The position numbers were made by a program, and so were the translations under genes. From positions 434,001-498,000 of the forward strand of contig JODP01000002.1 of assembly GCA_000719025.1 (NCBI GenBank): 64,000 nucleotides of DNA, read 5' to 3'. The stretch is from Kineosporia aurantiaca JCM 3230. GTDB taxonomy: Bacteria > Actinomycetota > Actinomycetes > Actinomycetales > Kineosporiaceae. The notes below the pieces were generated by a model, which saw nothing but the letters and a program-made list of their open reading frames with translations, did not search any database and was not told the DNA's origin. Shown here piece after piece: positions 39,201 through 49,331 of this stretch (position 1 is its first letter; the number at the start of each line of letters is the position of its first letter).

Positions 39201-41728
39201 TCCACGGCCAGGGCCTGCTCGATGCGGTTGCGGGCGGCCTCCATCCGGCCGTTCTGTTTCAGCGCGTGGGCCAGCTCGGTCAGGAACCGGCTGGGCACCC
39301 GGGCCCGGAGCCCGGCCGCGAACTCCAGGAAGGTGATCGCCTCGTTCGGCGCGTGGTTGGCCAGGGCCAGGCGCCCGGCCTTCCAGGCGGCCTCGAAGAT
39401 CCGCTCGAGCCGCTCGTCGCTGTCCGGGTCGCACTGCATGTAGTGGTGCGCGATGGCGTAGGTGTGCTCCGGCCGCGCGGTCATCGCCGAGCGCGGTGCC
39501 GACTCCAGCGCCTGGGCGATCCGCAGGTGCATCGCGGCCAGCGCGTCGTCGTCGAGCTGGGCCTGCAGCGCCTGCCGGACCCGGTCGTGCAGGAACACGT
39601 AGAAGCCGGCGTCACGGCTGTCGATCAGCCGCTGACCGACCGCCTCGGACAGCGCCGGCAGCACCTCCTCGTCGGTCAGCCCGAGCACCGCGGCGAGGAT
39701 CTCGCCGTGGAACTCGTTGCCGATCACCGCCGCGGTGACCAGCAGCTCGTAGGTGCCCGGGGCCAGGTTCTGGAGCCGGGTCAGGACCAGGCCGACCGCG
39801 TCCTGCGGTAGTTCCAGCCGGTCCAGGCCCTCCTCGTCGAGCTTCCAGTCGCCCCAGGAGGGTTCCAGCAGCCCGGCGTCGATCACTGCCCGCAGGTACT
39901 CGCCGGCCACGAACGGGTTGCCGTTGCTGCGCCGGGCGAGGATCTCGACCAGCCGGGAACCGGCCTGCAGACCGGGGATCAGCGAGCGGATCTGCTGGCT
40001 GACCGCGTCCTCGTCGAGTTCCAGGACCGGCACCTCGACGTCCAGCGCCATCCCGGCCGCGTGGTAGAACGCGCTCAGGCCCTCGGCGTACTCCACCTCG
40101 TCCCGGCTGGCCGCCAGGATCAGCACCCGGCCGGGCTTGTCGGCCGAACCGGACTGACCCGGCTGATTCGGTTGCTCGGCGAGGTGCGCGACCACTTGCC
40201 GGGACCCCGCGTCCAGCCACTGGACATCGTCCAAAAACAGCAACAGATCGCCGCACTCGCGCGCCAGCGCGGCCAGGAAACCGGCGATCGCGACCGCGAA
40301 CTGGCTCTCGTTGACCGGCTCCGGCTCCGCGGCGGCCCCTTCCTCCCGCCGCCCGCCGAACCCCACTCTGGAGGTCAGGTTGTCCTTGCCCTTGAGCGTG
40401 TCCGACCCGTTGAGGATGGCTTCCAGCCCCGGGGCGATCCGCCCGAGCATCGTCGGCGACCAGCCCGCCGACGCGGCCCGGATCCGGGAACGACGCCGCC
40501 AGCGCTCACCCACCGGCATCCGGGCGATCTCCTGCAGGTGGTTCAGCAGTGCGTCGCGGATCGGGGCGAACGGCACCGGACTGTCCGGCACGCACCGGGC
40601 CTGCAGCACGGTGCTTCCGGTGCCGCGCACCTGGTGCAGCAGCTCGGCGACCAGGCGGGTCTTGCCGGTCCCACCGCCACCGTGCACCAGCGCGACGCCG
40701 CTGCGGCCGTTGCGGACCTCGTTCCAGCGCCCGGACAGGATGCTGAGCTCGGCGTTACGGCCGAACAGCGGCGGTTCCTGGCCCCCGGTGAGCGTGGTGG
40801 GGCCCGACGCGGCACCGGCCTCGGGGCCCGAGCGGCGCGGCATCCCGGCCAGGGCGCGCAGGTCGGCGGCCAGGTCCCGGCCGCTCTGGTAGCGGTCGTC
40901 CGGGTCCTTGTGCAGCAGCGTGGAGACGATCTCGGCGAGTGCGGGCTGGATGCTCGGCACCAGCTCGGTCAGGTCCGGAGCGGTGACCACGGCGTGCATC
41001 CGCAGCAGCTCGCCGACGTCGGCGCTGCGGAACGGCAGCACCCCGGACAGCGCCTGGAACATGATCACGCCGAGCGAGTACAGGTCGGACCGGTGGTCGA
41101 CCGGCCGTTTCAGCGTGCCGCCCTGCTCCGGCGCGGAGTAGGCCAGGGTGCCGACGGCGACCGCGATCTCGGCCTGGTCGGCGTTCGGCCCGTGCCGGGC
41201 GGTCAGCCCGAAGTCGATCAGCCGGGCCTCGCCACCGGCCATCATGATCACGTTGGCCGGCTTCAGGTCGCGGTGCACCAAGCCCTTGTCGTGCACGGCG
41301 GAGAGCGGCTCGACGATGTCCAGGGTGAGCGCGACCACCTTCTCCGGGGTCAGCGCCCCGCTCTCGAGCACCTCCGACAGCGGCCTCCCAGAGACCAGGT
41401 CCATCACCAGGTAGGGACGCCGGTCCAGGGCACCGACCTCGTAGACCTTGAGCAGGCCGGGATGGTTCACCCCGGCCAGCAGCGCGGCCTCCCGGCGGAA
41501 GGCCACCTCGGCCTCGTGCGAATCGGCCAACGGCTGGTCGAGGATCTTCAGGGCGTACTCGGCCTGGCCGTCCTCCGGGCGGCGGACCCGGAACACGGTG
41601 CTGTCGGCGCCGCTGCCGAGCTGCTCGACCACCTCGAACCCGGCCAGCGTGGCCGGGGTCCGGCCGTCGCGCGCGCTGGGAACCCGGGCGGTCCCACGCG
41701 TCGGCGAGACCTGGTGGCTGGAAGTCAC
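36218..41728 (-). CDS. Ser/Thr protein kinase - AAA ATPase - GAF - GGDEF fusion protein
   Basis: This 1,836-residue protein combines four signalling units. A Ser/Thr kinase domain (about 29-294) has the catalytic lysine Lys61 (ALKIL), HRDLKPAN (152-159) and DFG (172-174). An AAA-type ATPase follows with Walker A GGGGTGKTR near 350-358 and LLFLDDVQWLD, then a long helical region. Two GAF-like domains follow (the first with VLAAPMKVDGRMTGVVYLDS). The C-terminus is a GGDEF domain with GGEEF at about 1741-1745, the active diguanylate cyclase signature. I see no EAL domain. The kinase-ATPase-GAF plan is known; ending in GGDEF links Ser/Thr phosphorylation to c-di-GMP. The GTG at 41728 fits the family start best; the ribosome site is weak. 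Confidence 0.88.
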   Translation of the reverse strand: MTSSHQVSPTRGTARVPSARDGRTPATLAGFEVVEQLGSGADSTVFRVRRPEDGQAEYALKILDQPLADSHEAEVAFRREAALLAGVNHPGLLKVYEVGALDRRPYLVMDLVSGRPLSEVLESGALTPEKVVALTLDIVEPLSAVHDKGLVHRDLKPANVIMMAGGEARLIDFGLTARHGPNADQAEIAVAVGTLAYSAPEQGGTLKRPVDHRSDLYSLGVIMFQALSGVLPFRSADVGELLRMHAVVTAPDLTELVPSIQPALAEIVSTLLHKDPDDRYQSGRDLAADLRALAGMPRRSGPEAGAASGPTTLTGGQEPPLFGRNAELSILSGRWNEVRNGRSGVALVHGGGGTGKTRLVAELLHQVRGTGSTVLQARCVPDSPVPFAPIRDALLNHLQEIARMPVGERWRRRSRIRAASAGWSPTMLGRIAPGLEAILNGSDTLKGKDNLTSRVGFGGRREEGAAAEPEPVNESQFAVAIAGFLAALARECGDLLLFLDDVQWLDAGSRQVVAHLAEQPNQPGQSGSADKPGRVLILAASRDEVEYAEGLSAFYHAAGMALDVEVPVLELDEDAVSQQIRSLIPGLQAGSRLVEILARRSNGNPFVAGEYLRAVIDAGLLEPSWGDWKLDEEGLDRLELPQDAVGLVLTRLQNLAPGTYELLVTAAVIGNEFHGEILAAVLGLTDEEVLPALSEAVGQRLIDSRDAGFYVFLHDRVRQALQAQLDDDALAAMHLRIAQALESAPRSAMTARPEHTYAIAHHYMQCDPDSDERLERIFEAAWKAGRLALANHAPNEAITFLEFAAGLRARVPSRFLTELAHALKQNGRMEAARNRIEQALAVETTLIRRAEMFALLADLHKDDWDNAAALAAVRTGLGELGIRLSDFRPVMIAGSWLRLALATATSLFRRPGRVDEEVRQRLLVTIQLHATASFVALFSRDHALAQAHALHARALARRVGPGVGNVQAQAATGMVAAFQGRATRARRAFRKVDADPASELPTRRAVNTYLRGMAFWGGNLDDGVRWTRDMEADGPWMDLGQELDAIAVFATRACTMGRTTEAQHWLDRGRNRQTGRNVDATPFIVAAPMTLSLLGRFPEAGTELRQIRQTCERVTTLDMLRQLATLFQLAEQRDFGKVFDTLAAEVEAANPHPERVFRTHHPMFYLIAVGRLAQLRTSGEDEREVRLELARHAVRQAGQHPGGVELQALATLVRADLEVAEGRPGSALAELAGIGLYLTPDAPTVSFEVARIRARALALLGRPESRRQAQHAFAIAVGEGWPHRAQQVGSEFGLGPDWLGAGAGGTSSSTGGGTYTAGHERQRLQALQTVSAAAARELDPRMLARIALDETIKLLSADRAYLFLIPEDPEEASLSGGLTRYLGRDADGRDVPELTGYSTTLVDRVRQTGKPQVFTGTEEGAVLGTRSVVAHGLRSVLAAPMKVDGRMTGVVYLDSQVAKGIFTSSDVDILSALTNHIATSMETARTAQLRISMETAKREQAVATRLGVALREMAEKLDDPAKVLRELLTATGPVLDADRSWLVSAVEDGFLLRDASEGEPVPIAEDAKLRALLALRQPRAGTPEMIPAGLADRLAGVASWIIVPMHSRGADLGVMIVASTADRAESGGVDLAQTISTAAVLAAQGMSAYDNSMLFQQVQNLAVVDELTGVPNRRRFFEVGARDLAGAKRHGRRLTALMIDIDHFKWVNDTYGHPTGDDVIRTVAERFGQQIRKTDVLGRYGGEEFAVLLQDAQHDSPLPERLRACIADEPVQTRSGPVQVTVSVGMTFLTEQDETLESLLARADQGLYAAKQGGRNQVHFHGPGQGDQGSPPNPAQ

Positions 41729-41844
41729 GTCCTCTTGTCGGCTGCCGGAGCGCCGGTCCTGAGTAAAACCGCAGGCTCCCGATGCCGCAGGGTGAGCACG
41801 GTGTGAAGGATTCACCAGGTCGGCCCACCGCCGACGGGGAGACC

Positions 41845-41862
41845 GGTGACGCACCGGTCACC
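41845..41862. promoter_or_regulatory. Inverted repeat between the kinase fusion gene and lon
   Basis: GGTGAC (41845-41850) and GTCACC (41857-41862) with a 6-base spacer, in the divergent promoter region. Close to lon lies a direct repeat AGTAATC GAGTAATC (41915-41929). Neither matches the HspR site (CTTGAGT-N7-ACTCAAG) known for actinobacterial lon. Confidence 0.3.
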
Positions 41863-41943
41863 CGGGCCTCCGCCCACCTCCGTCCACCTCTGCCCACGGC
41901 GAACAGAGAACTAAAGTAATCGAGTAATCAGGTTGTGCCGCAC

Positions 41944-44307
<2,364 letters not shown>

Positions 44308-44316
44308 CCCACAGAT

Positions 44317-44410
44317 CCCCCGTGATCATGGAGTTTCGCCCTCGTGATCATGGACTTCCAGCCGATGAAAAGTCCATGATCACGGGGAAACTTCTCCATG
44401 ATCACGGGGG
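44317..44410. repeat. Nested palindromic repeat between lon and cutC (bidirectional terminator)
   Basis: Four copies of a CGTGATCATGGA word form two nested perfect inverted repeats. The outer arms are 44317-44333 (CCCCCGTGATCATGGAG) and 44394-44410 (its exact complement). The inner arms are 44343-44357 (CGTGATCATGGACTT) and 44370-44384. It can fold into one long hairpin or a cruciform and overlaps the last codons of cutC. A 15-base copy of the inner arm also lies inside hrpB. Confidence 0.85.
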
Positions 44411-45138
44411 AAGTTGGGGGTGAGGGCGTGGCGGAGGGCGGTTATGGCGGTTTTGGACGTCACTTCGCGGGTGCCGCTGTCGTAGGCCAGGGCCGGATTG
44501 CTGAAGACGGAGTTCGAGGGGACGGTTTCGGTGGCCCGGCAGTGCACCTCGGGCACCCCGGTCAATCGCACTAGCTCGGCCACGTTGGCCGGGCGCACTC
44601 CGCCGCCGGCCAGGATCCCGATCCGGCCGGCGGACTGCTCCACCAGGGCCTTGAGCGCTGGAGCCGATTCCAGCGCGGTCGCGGCGCCGCCGGAGGTCAG
44701 GACCCGGTGCACGCCCAGCCCGATCAGCGTCTCCAGGGCCCGGGGGCGGTCGGCGCAGGCGTCGAAGGCCCGGTGGAACGTCACGGGGGCGTCGCCGCAA
44801 ACGTCCAAAAGCCGTTCTGTCGTAGTCACATCGATCTGGCCGTCGGGTGTCAACACGCCCACCACGAAACCGATCCGGGGCGAAATGGCGAGCTGACGGA
44901 CGTCCTCAATCATGGTTTCGAGCTCTTCGGGACTGAAGACGAAATCGCCGCCCCGCGGGCGGATCAGCACCTGTACGCCGATCCGCGAGGTACTCGCCAG
45001 CACCCGCCGGACGGCACCGACGCTCGGGGTAACGCCACCCTCGGAGAGCGCGGAGCAGAGCTCCACCCGGTCGGCCCCGGCCTCCTCCGCGATTACCGCG
45101 CCGGCCACGTCCTCTAGGCAGATCTCGAGCTGGGTCAC
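44380..45138 (-). CDS. cutC: CutC family protein (copper homeostasis)
   Basis: This 252-residue protein is a CutC TIM barrel, associated with copper homeostasis in some organisms although its biochemical role is unsettled. Diagnostic blocks are LEICLEDVAGAVIAEEAGADRVELCSALSEGGVTPS, QVLIRPRGGDFVFSPEE, ERLLDVCGDAPVTFHRAFD and HRVLTSGGAATALE. The C-terminal 14 residues are read through the nested palindrome and look like an extension caused by it, because usual family members end earlier. The GTG at 45138 is preferred; a TTG at 45147 adds three residues. A hairpin sits upstream, separating it from the DUF1996 gene. Confidence 0.9.
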   Translation of the reverse strand: MTQLEICLEDVAGAVIAEEAGADRVELCSALSEGGVTPSVGAVRRVLASTSRIGVQVLIRPRGGDFVFSPEELETMIEDVRQLAISPRIGFVVGVLTPDGQIDVTTTERLLDVCGDAPVTFHRAFDACADRPRALETLIGLGVHRVLTSGGAATALESAPALKALVEQSAGRIGILAGGGVRPANVAELVRLTGVPEVHCRATETVPSNSVFSNPALAYDSGTREVTSKTAITALRHALTPNFPRDHGEVSP

Positions 45139-45155
45139 GACCGCCAAACGTACTG

Positions 45156-45206
45156 AACCGGGTGGGACGGCCGCGGCCCTGACGCCGCGTACCGGCCCAC
45201 CCGGTT
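45156..45206 (-). terminator. Hairpin after the DUF1996 gene
   Basis: Perfect 11-base arms AACCGGGTGGG (45156-45166) and CCCACCCGGTT (45196-45206) with a 29-base loop that itself contains the palindrome GGCCGCGGCC. It lies 15 bases after the DUF1996 stop and just upstream of cutC. It could terminate the upstream gene or shape the cutC leader. Confidence 0.5.
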
Positions 45207-45220
45207 GCTCAGGGGTCAGC

Positions 45221-46543
45221 TCAGAACTGCTTTTCCTTGTTGCACGTGACCAACTGGTCGACGCAGCTCTTGACCAGATCGGCCATGGTCTTGGTGTCCC
45301 AGGCGAAGGACGCGTCGAAGTGCATCGACGACGCCATCCCGCTGGCCAGGGTGAACCCGGCCTTGGTGTTGGTCACGCCGTAGTTGACCACGAAGGTGAC
45401 CGCCGGGATCCGGACCGGGAAGGCGGCCGGGCAGGTGCCCCCGGCGCCGTAGCTGACGTGCGACTTGTGGTCCGGGCTGTCCAGGTTCTTGCCGTCCCAG
45501 CAGTCCGGGAAGCGCTCCAGGAAGTGCAGGGTCGCGCCGTCCTGGCAGACCGGCTCGTTGCCGTCGTCGGTCCGGCTGACCCCGTCCACCGGGCCACCGG
45601 CGCACCAGAACGCGTTCGGCGAGCCGGCCGGGGTGGCCTGCTGGAGCTTGGCGTTACCGATCAGCATGTGCATGCCGTTCGGCATCGGAACGGTCTTGGT
45701 CTTGTCGTCCAGCAGCGAGCCGTAGTAGACGATCAGTTCCTTGGGGTAGACCGGCTTGCCGGTGGCGTTGTCGGTCATCTCCGGCATCCAGTAGGCCGAG
45801 AGGTCGTCGCCCGGCTCACAGGTCGTCGTCGGGTTGCCCATCAGGCTGGCCAGCGTGCTGTCGGCGTCGGTGCTGGAGTTACCGAAGAACGAGTGCATGT
45901 GCGAGGCGCCGGTCTGCCCGGGGAACACGATCGGGTCGTTCTTGCCCGAGTGGCTGTAGGTGCAGGTCGCGTTGAACTCAGGGTTCTTCTTCGCGGTAGC
46001 CGGCGGTGTACGCGGGGTAAGCGCGTTGAACTCGTCCAGCTGCTTCTGCCAGGCCGCCTGGTCGACCGGGATCCAGCTACCCGCAGGCATGGTCATGGTC
46101 GCGCCCGGGGTCATCGTCATCCCCGGCATGCTGGTGTCCGTAGGCGAGCTGCTCGCTGCGGGGGCCGTCGTCGGGTCCGTGGTCGGCGCCGTAGTGGGGG
46201 CCGCCGTGGTGGGGCTCGCCGTAGGAGACGTCGTGCTAGGGGTCGGCGTCGGCTTGTGGCCGTGCCGCTTCTTCTTGGTAGCAACTGTTTTACCCAGCGT
46301 GGCGGCGTACTTCGCGGCCTGCGCGGAAGTCATCTTCAGCTCGGCGTCACCGGCGGAACCGGCCACCGGCTTGACGTCGTCGATCTCCAGGACGGTCTTT
46401 CCGTGGTGGCCCTTGTTCAGCGAGGACAGCGGGGCGGAGTTGCCCGGCAGCACGCCGAGGGCAACCGCTGCGGTCACCCCGAGCACCGAGGCCGTCGCCA
46501 GCGCGATGGCTGGGCGGAACAGCCGGGGACGTCGTCGCGACAC
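45221..46543 (-). CDS. Secreted DUF1996 domain protein with Met-rich linker
   Basis: This 440-residue protein has an N-terminal signal (RRRPRLFRPAIALATASVLGV, no lipobox), a Thr/Pro-rich linker (about 98-136), a methionine-rich patch MPGMTMTPGATMTMPAG (139-155), and a DUF1996 domain from about 195 to 420. DUF1996 blocks are clear: GASHMHSFFGN, DLSAYWMPEM and ERFPDCWDGKNLDSPDHKSH. The domain is found in secreted proteins of fungi and actinobacteria; its function is unknown to me. The His/Met-rich character (HGHK near 94, MxM motifs) would suit metal binding, possibly copper, given the cutC neighbour; this is inference. GTG start with AAGGAG 8 bases upstream. Confidence 0.88.
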   Translation of the reverse strand: MSRRRPRLFRPAIALATASVLGVTAAVALGVLPGNSAPLSSLNKGHHGKTVLEIDDVKPVAGSAGDAELKMTSAQAAKYAATLGKTVATKKKRHGHKPTPTPSTTSPTASPTTAAPTTAPTTDPTTAPAASSSPTDTSMPGMTMTPGATMTMPAGSWIPVDQAAWQKQLDEFNALTPRTPPATAKKNPEFNATCTYSHSGKNDPIVFPGQTGASHMHSFFGNSSTDADSTLASLMGNPTTTCEPGDDLSAYWMPEMTDNATGKPVYPKELIVYYGSLLDDKTKTVPMPNGMHMLIGNAKLQQATPAGSPNAFWCAGGPVDGVSRTDDGNEPVCQDGATLHFLERFPDCWDGKNLDSPDHKSHVSYGAGGTCPAAFPVRIPAVTFVVNYGVTNTKAGFTLASGMASSMHFDASFAWDTKTMADLVKSCVDQLVTCNKEKQF

Positions 46544-46625
46544 GGTTCGCTCCTTAGGTCAGGACAGTCAGGGTTGCCTACGGAACGAGAGCCAATCGCC
46601 ATCCTGTGAATTCTCTGTAGGCCCA

Positions 46626-46639
46626 AAGACCTAGGTCTT
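46626..46639. promoter_or_regulatory. Perfect 14-base palindrome between divergent genes
   Basis: AAGACCTAGGTCTT is a perfect palindrome without spacer, 81 bases upstream of the histidine kinase start and 83 bases upstream of the DUF1996 start. It could be the site of the NarL-type regulator encoded in the operon. Confidence 0.45.
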
Positions 46640-46719
46640 GTCATCAGGGCCACCGCGTGACTTGGTACCTTCACGGCGGACGGGACGGGACCTGACCAGA
46701 ACCTGACGAGAAGGACTTG

Positions 46720-47910
46720 GTGGACGGGCTTTCGCAGCAGCGGGTGCGGCAGATCGTGGCCGTGGCGCTGAGTCGTACGGTGCTGCTCACCCGCGCCGCC
46801 GTCTGCCTGACCGCCGCCGTGGTGAGCATGCTGGTCCAGCCGGACGGCGTCTGGTCGGCCCTGCTGATCGTCGTGCTGCTGCTGAGTACCGCCGCCGGGG
46901 TCGCCGCCCTACCCCGCTGGCCCACCCTGGTCCGCTCGCCCGTGCCTCTCCTCACCGCCGACGCCGTCCTGGTCCTGATCGTGCTGGGGCTGAGTAAGGG
47001 CGGCATGACGTACTTCGTCTTCGCTGCGGGGGCGGCCGCGCTGTGCGGGGCTGCGCTCGGCTTCGCCGCGATCCCGTTGTGGGCCGCCCAGACCGCGCAA
47101 GGACTGGTGGTCTGCGCGGTGCTGCTCAACACCGAGGAGGTTCCGGCCTCGCTGGCCGGGTTCCTGCTGGCCGCGCCGCCCGCCGGAGTGCTGGCCGGGA
47201 TCGGCACGGTGCTGGCCCGGCGGGTGCTGATCCGGCAGATGAGCCAGACGGTCGACCTGATCACCGATGCCCAGCGCTCCGCGGCCGCCGCCGAACGGGC
47301 CCGCCTGGCCCGGGAACTGCACGACTCGGTGGCCAAGACGCTGCGGGCGATGTCGCTGGCGGCGGTCGCCCTGCCCGGGTCGCTGCGCCGCCAGCCCGCC
47401 CTGGCCGAGCAGCTCGCCGATGTCATCTCGCAGGGCGCGACGGCCGCCTCCCAAGAGGCCCGGCAGCTGATCGAGGGGATGCGGCTGGACGCGCCCGAGG
47501 AGGACTTCGCGACCACCCTGCAGCGGGTTTGCGCTCTGTGGTCGGCCGAGACCGGGATCAGTGCCACCGCCACCGTGGCCCCGGTCGAGCCGCCGGTCGC
47601 GGTGCGTTACGAGCTGACCCGGATCGCCGGCGAGGCCCTGGTCAATGTGAACCGGCATGCGGCGGCCACCCGGGTCGGCGTGGTGGTCACTGAGCGGGGG
47701 CGCGGGCTGGTGATGACGGTGCGGGACAACGGGCGCGGTTTCGACGCTCCGCTGGGCGGGGACCTCACCGCGTTACAGCAGCTCCAGCACCGCGGCCACG
47801 CGGGTATCGTCGGCATGATGGAACGGGCCCGGACGATCGGTGGGACGCTGACCGTCGAGTCCGAACCCGGGTCCGGCACCCTGATCCGGGTCCGGGTACC
47901 GGTTCTCTGA
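46720..47910 (+). CDS. Sensor histidine kinase (HisKA_3)
   Basis: This 396-residue kinase has about six membrane helices in its first 170 residues with short loops, a linker, and the HisKA_3 region with phosphoacceptor His201 in RLARELHDSVAKTLRAMSLAA. The ATPase domain shows the N box ALVNVNRHAAATRV and the G boxes VRDNGRGFDAP and GHAGIVGMMERA. It is the first gene of an operon whose next gene is its NarL-type regulator. AGAAGGA precedes the GTG at 46720; a TTG directly before it could also start. The signal is unknown. Confidence 0.92.
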   Translation: MDGLSQQRVRQIVAVALSRTVLLTRAAVCLTAAVVSMLVQPDGVWSALLIVVLLLSTAAGVAALPRWPTLVRSPVPLLTADAVLVLIVLGLSKGGMTYFVFAAGAAALCGAALGFAAIPLWAAQTAQGLVVCAVLLNTEEVPASLAGFLLAAPPAGVLAGIGTVLARRVLIRQMSQTVDLITDAQRSAAAAERARLARELHDSVAKTLRAMSLAAVALPGSLRRQPALAEQLADVISQGATAASQEARQLIEGMRLDAPEEDFATTLQRVCALWSAETGISATATVAPVEPPVAVRYELTRIAGEALVNVNRHAAATRVGVVVTERGRGLVMTVRDNGRGFDAPLGGDLTALQQLQHRGHAGIVGMMERARTIGGTLTVESEPGSGTLIRVRVPVL

Positions 47911-47925
47911 GTTTGAGGTAGAGGC

Positions 47926-48642
47926 ATGGACAGCGTCGAGTGGCTGAACACCGGTTCGCTGCCGGCGACCGAGCAGGCCGGCCGGATCACGGTGCTCCTG
48001 GTCGACGACAACGCCACGATCCGGGCCACGCTGCGCCCGCTGCTGGAGTCCGACCCGCAGATCAGCGTGGTGGCCGAGGCCGGGAACGGGGCGGCCGGGC
48101 TGGCCGAGGCGCGGCGGCTGCGGCCGCGGGTGACGATCCTGGACTACCAGATGCCGATCGCGGACGGGCTTTCGGTGATCGAGGACGTCTCCGAGCACAG
48201 CAACGTGCTCGTGCTGACCAGCAACGACAGCCAGGACATCATTGCCCCGATGCTGCAGGGCGGGGCCCGCGGCTACCTGGTCTACGGCAAGTTCGACCCG
48301 GCCGACCTGGTCACCGCGGTGCGGGCGGTGGCCTCGGGGCAGGGCTGGCTGATCCCGGCGGCGGCCTCGGTCGCCACCACCGCGGTCCGGGACGCCTACG
48401 CCCGCGAGCGGGCGGCCGGGGCGCGGCACGGGAACCTGCGGCGCACCCGGCGCGGGTTCGGGCTCAGTGAACGCGAGATCGAGGTGGTCGAGCTGGTCGG
48501 GGACGGGCTGTCGAACTCGGCGATCGCCCAGCAGCTCGGGCTGTCCGAGAAGACCGTGAAGAATCATCTGAGCAACGTGTTCGCCAAGCTCGACGTGACC
48601 AGCCGGACCGAGGCGCTGGCCCGCTGGCACGGCTGGCGCTGA
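47926..48642 (+). CDS. NarL/FixJ family response regulator
   Basis: This 238-residue regulator has a receiver domain with the acidic pair VDDN at 26-29, phosphorylatable Asp73 in [13 protein letters not shown], and lysine in YGKFDPADL. The LuxR-type helix-turn-helix reads [43 protein letters not shown]. It is paired with the preceding kinase, 15 bp away. Its TGA overlaps the ATG of the next gene. A perfect palindrome upstream of the operon is its most likely own target. Confidence 0.94.
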   Translation: MDSVEWLNTGSLPATEQAGRITVLLVDDNATIRATLRPLLESDPQISVVAEAGNGAAGLAEARRLRPRVTILDYQMPIADGLSVIEDVSEHSNVLVLTSNDSQDIIAPMLQGGARGYLVYGKFDPADLVTAVRAVASGQGWLIPAAASVATTAVRDAYARERAAGARHGNLRRTRRGFGLSEREIEVVELVGDGLSNSAIAQQLGLSEKTVKNHLSNVFAKLDVTSRTEALARWHGWR

Positions 48643-49331
48643 TGCCCTCCCGCTCGCGTTCCGCGTCCGCCCCCTGGTTCGGGATCGGTGTGCTCTCGCT
48701 GGTCGTGGCCGCCACCTCGTTCGCCGTTCCTGCGGTGCTGCCGAAGAAGGCTCCTACAGAAGCGAACGAGACGCTCGCATCGTCCACTGTTACTACCCCC
48801 GCGACCACCACCGCCCCAGCGACCACACTTCCGGCGCCCACGACGGCTGACCCGACCACCAGCGTCCCTACACCTACCCCTACCCCGACCCAGACGACCC
48901 CTTCGCCCACCGCGACTACCCAGAAGCCGAAACCGAAACCGACGTTTAAGGCAATGACGATCAACCCGTGGGCGAAGACCTGGGAGAGCTCGGGCATTGC
49001 GGTGACGGAGTGCCCGACCTGTGCCTCCGGGAAGCGCGTGCAGTACCTCGGACAGGGGCACTACGTGATCGTCCGCCTGAAGGACGTGAAGGTGCCGGGT
49101 AAGCGCACGATGACGGTCATCTACACCTGCGCCTGCGACGACGACCCGCGCGAGCTGGACGTCAGCGTGAACTCCGACCCGGTGCACACGCTCAGCGTCA
49201 AGGGGGCGGGCAGCTGGGACACCCCGGCCCGGGTGACCCTGAAGGTGACGCTGGCCAAGGGGGCCAACGTGATCCGGTTCTTCAACCAGGCGGACCCGGC
49301 CCCCGACCTGGACCAGGTGCTGATCCGTTGA
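48642..49331 (+). CDS. Secreted or anchored protein with CBM6/35-like domain
   Basis: This 229-residue protein has an N-terminal hydrophobic segment (about 12-32: signal or anchor), a long Thr/Pro linker (about 40-100), and a C-terminal beta-sandwich (about 105-229) that reads like a carbohydrate-binding module of the CBM6/35 type: HYVIVRLKDVKVPGKRTMTVIY, ELDVSVNSDPVHTLSVKGAGSWDTP, and KGANVIRFFNQADPAPDLDQVLIR. Four cysteines (124, 127, 163, 165) form a CPTC...CAC pattern, probably two disulfides. It overlaps the regulator stop by one base and the helicase start by four. The CBM assignment rests on pattern recognition; the ligand is unknown. Confidence 0.75.
   Translation: MPSRSRSASAPWFGIGVLSLVVAATSFAVPAVLPKKAPTEANETLASSTVTTPATTTAPATTLPAPTTADPTTSVPTPTPTPTQTTPSPTATTQKPKPKPTFKAMTINPWAKTWESSGIAVTECPTCASGKRVQYLGQGHYVIVRLKDVKVPGKRTMTVIYTCACDDDPRELDVSVNSDPVHTLSVKGAGSWDTPARVTLKVTLAKGANVIRFFNQADPAPDLDQVLIR

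Noticed and set aside
41864..41943. HspR (HAIR) site upstream of lon
   Set aside because: CTTGAGT-N7-ACTCAAG is not found; only a GAGTAATC direct repeat is present.
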